From contig JAHEYT010000043.1 in the NCBI GenBank assembly GCA_023251455.1, positions 1-64,000 of the forward strand: a DNA stretch of 64,000 bases, read 5' to 3'. Shown here piece after piece: positions 62,918-64,000 of the stretch (position 1 is the stretch's first letter; every line of letters begins with the position of its first letter). Both the position numbers and the translations under genes were made by a program. Under the pieces are notes generated by a model. That model did no database searches, was not told where the DNA came from, and saw only the letters and a list, made by a program, of their open reading frames with translations. Source of the DNA: Bacteroidota bacterium (GTDB lineage: Bacteria > Bacteroidota > Bacteroidia > Bacteroidales > Prolixibacteraceae).

Positions 62918-64000
62918 TCAAAACCGTTCAAAATCATCGTCTGAAATATCATCTGGCTCGTCCAATTCAATAACAACGCCCCTTTTAACATCTTTTGAGA
63001 TATTTTCTACTGGAATCGGGGTTGGGTTGATTGTTCTTTTCTTCCGAAAATCAGAATCTTCTGGACCTATTTTGAAGAATGAAATAATATCCTGAAGTTG
63101 CTCTGCCTGAGCCGATAATTCAACAGCATTGGTTGATAATTCCTCCGAAGTTGCCGCATTTTGCTGGGTTACCATGTTTAACTGCTGAATTGCCGAATTG
63201 ATCTGGTCAGCCCCTGCGCTTTGCTCCTTGTTTGCAGCTGATATTTCCTGAATAAGCTGAGATGTTTTCTGAATTTCAGGAACAATTTCGTTCATTAATT
63301 TCCCTGCTTCTTCAGCATTAAAAACGCTTGATTTGGTAAGCTGATCAATTTCCGATGCAGCTAATTTGCTCCGTTCGGCCAGCTTTCCAACTTCGGCGGC
63401 AACAACTCCAAATCCACGACCGTGTTCGCCTGCTCTGGCCGCTTCAACGGCGGCATTCAGAGCCAGAATATTGGTCTGGAAAGCAATATCGCCAATAATT
63501 GAAATTTTGTTGACGATTTCGCGCATAGCATCAACCGTTTCAATCACTTTGCCACTGCCAAATTGAATATCGTGTTCGGCCTTGACGGCAATTCTTTCGG
63601 TCAGCCCTGCATTCTCCTTGTTTTGCTGAATATTGGCCGCCATTTCTTCAATTGCCGCCGAAACTTCCTCAGCCGATGAAGCCTGTTCGGATGCTCCATG
63701 AGAAACAATTTGCGAAGTTGAACTTAGCTCCAGGCTTGCAGCCGACAAGTTTTCGGAGGTAGATGAAACATAGGTAATTACCTCCCTTAAACGAACGCTC
63801 ATCATTTGCAGGTTCTGGGCCAAAACTCCAATTTCATCTTTTTGATTAATGTTAATCTCTGCGGTCAGATCTCCTTTAGCCAGATTTTGAGCAAATTCGA
63901 TTCCCTTCAAAAGTGGCTGGGTAATTATCCGCGAAATGAAAATGACTGTAAAAAGCGCGAATCCTAATGAAAGCAGAACAATGATTATTGTAATTAAAAT
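62918..64000 (-). CDS. Methyl-accepting chemotaxis protein, C-terminal part
   Basis: At least 360 residues, continuing past the right edge. The start at 63910 suggested by a TTG is not real, because the frame stays open to the edge and gives a membrane helix (about [18 protein letters not shown]) and then a HAMP domain ([20 protein letters not shown]). The signalling domain has the hairpin tip [32 protein letters not shown]. There are candidate methylation sites around it. The C-terminal tail is acidic. It feeds the CheR/CheD/CheB set downstream. CheA and CheW are not in the window. Confidence 0.93.
   Translation of the reverse strand: MLITIIIVLLSLGFALFTVIFISRIITQPLLKGIEFAQNLAKGDLTAEININQKDEIGVLAQNLQMMSVRLREVITYVSSTSENLSAASLELSSTSQIVSHGASEQASSAEEVSAAIEEMAANIQQNKENAGLTERIAVKAEHDIQFGSGKVIETVDAMREIVNKISIIGDIAFQTNILALNAAVEAARAGEHGRGFGVVAAEVGKLAERSKLAASEIDQLTKSSVFNAEEAGKLMNEIVPEIQKTSQLIQEISAANKEQSAGADQINSAIQQLNMVTQQNAATSEELSTNAVELSAQAEQLQDIISFFKIGPEDSDFRKKRTINPTPIPVENISKDVKRGVVIELDEPDDISDDDFERF

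Overview
The window is a stretch of chromosome from a member of the Bacteroidota, probably an environmental Bacteroidia/Cytophagia-type organism. The lineage is inferred from several things seen in the sequence: an 11-subunit complex I operon without nuoE, nuoF and nuoG; a secreted sugar dehydrogenase with a type IX secretion (T9SS) C-terminal signal; Bacteroidota-style promoters (TTTG, about 17-20 bases, TAnnTTTG) in front of many genes; mostly absent Shine-Dalgarno sequences; and GIN-domain, DUF5916, DUF3127 and MnmD-only proteins. The species cannot be named from the sequence. No prophage, insertion sequence, CRISPR array or plasmid module was seen; the region is essentially core genome.

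Layout. 1-161: 5' part of bamD (minus). 317-1564: a serine-palmitoyltransferase-like alpha-oxoamine synthase, then tRNA-Thr(CGT). 1979-11855: nuoABCDHIJKLMN, followed closely by a small conserved protein. 12563-14578: a lipoprotein with five Ig-like domains and a C-terminal cytochrome c motif. 14707-18699 (minus): a MATE transporter and a DUF5916 outer-membrane protein. 18872-22457: a biotin-dependent acyl-CoA carboxylase operon. 22601-27240: a small membrane protein, MOSC, YwbE, FolE, a GIN-domain protein, an unknown membrane protein and a Sua5/YciO protein. 27314-29837: MnmD, two FKBPs and a DUF3127 protein. 29915-38433: a PAS/LuxR response regulator, LptD, an amidase, an MCE/MlaD protein and DnaA. 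38492-44592: an EamA transporter, YigZ, PyrB, PyrI, a GAF-type methionine sulfoxide reductase, DedA and an amino-acid permease. 44669-49321: PurT, a degenerate repeat array, a PQQ-type sugar dehydrogenase, a CDF transporter and a J-domain/KTSC fusion. 49358-56226 (minus): a sulfite reductase and siroheme operon with a leader peptide. 56378-57607: an ATP-grasp-like orphan. 57580-64000 (minus): a chemotaxis/two-component cluster running off the window.

The most interesting element is the leader of the sulfite reductase operon. A 39-codon minus-strand ORF (56107-56226) contains Met-Gly-Met-Cys-Met-Cys-Met-Cys. It is followed 24 bases later by a strong intrinsic terminator, and an alternative pairing between the leader ORF and the left arm of that terminator is possible. 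No promoter is seen between the terminator and the first structural gene, so this has the layout of a classical ribosome-stalling attenuator sensing Cys and/or Met supply. A second candidate attenuator precedes pyrBI: a 70-codon ORF translates through a 15-bp terminator and stops 1 base before pyrB, resembling the E. coli pyrL leader. Other points worth attention are a SPOR-like tail shared by the neighbouring amidase and MCE protein, a histidine-kinase-like protein with Asn in place of the phospho-accepting His, a cluster of TTTAAACA half-sites upstream of folE, and an array of degenerate 20-21 bp repeats upstream of the sugar dehydrogenase.
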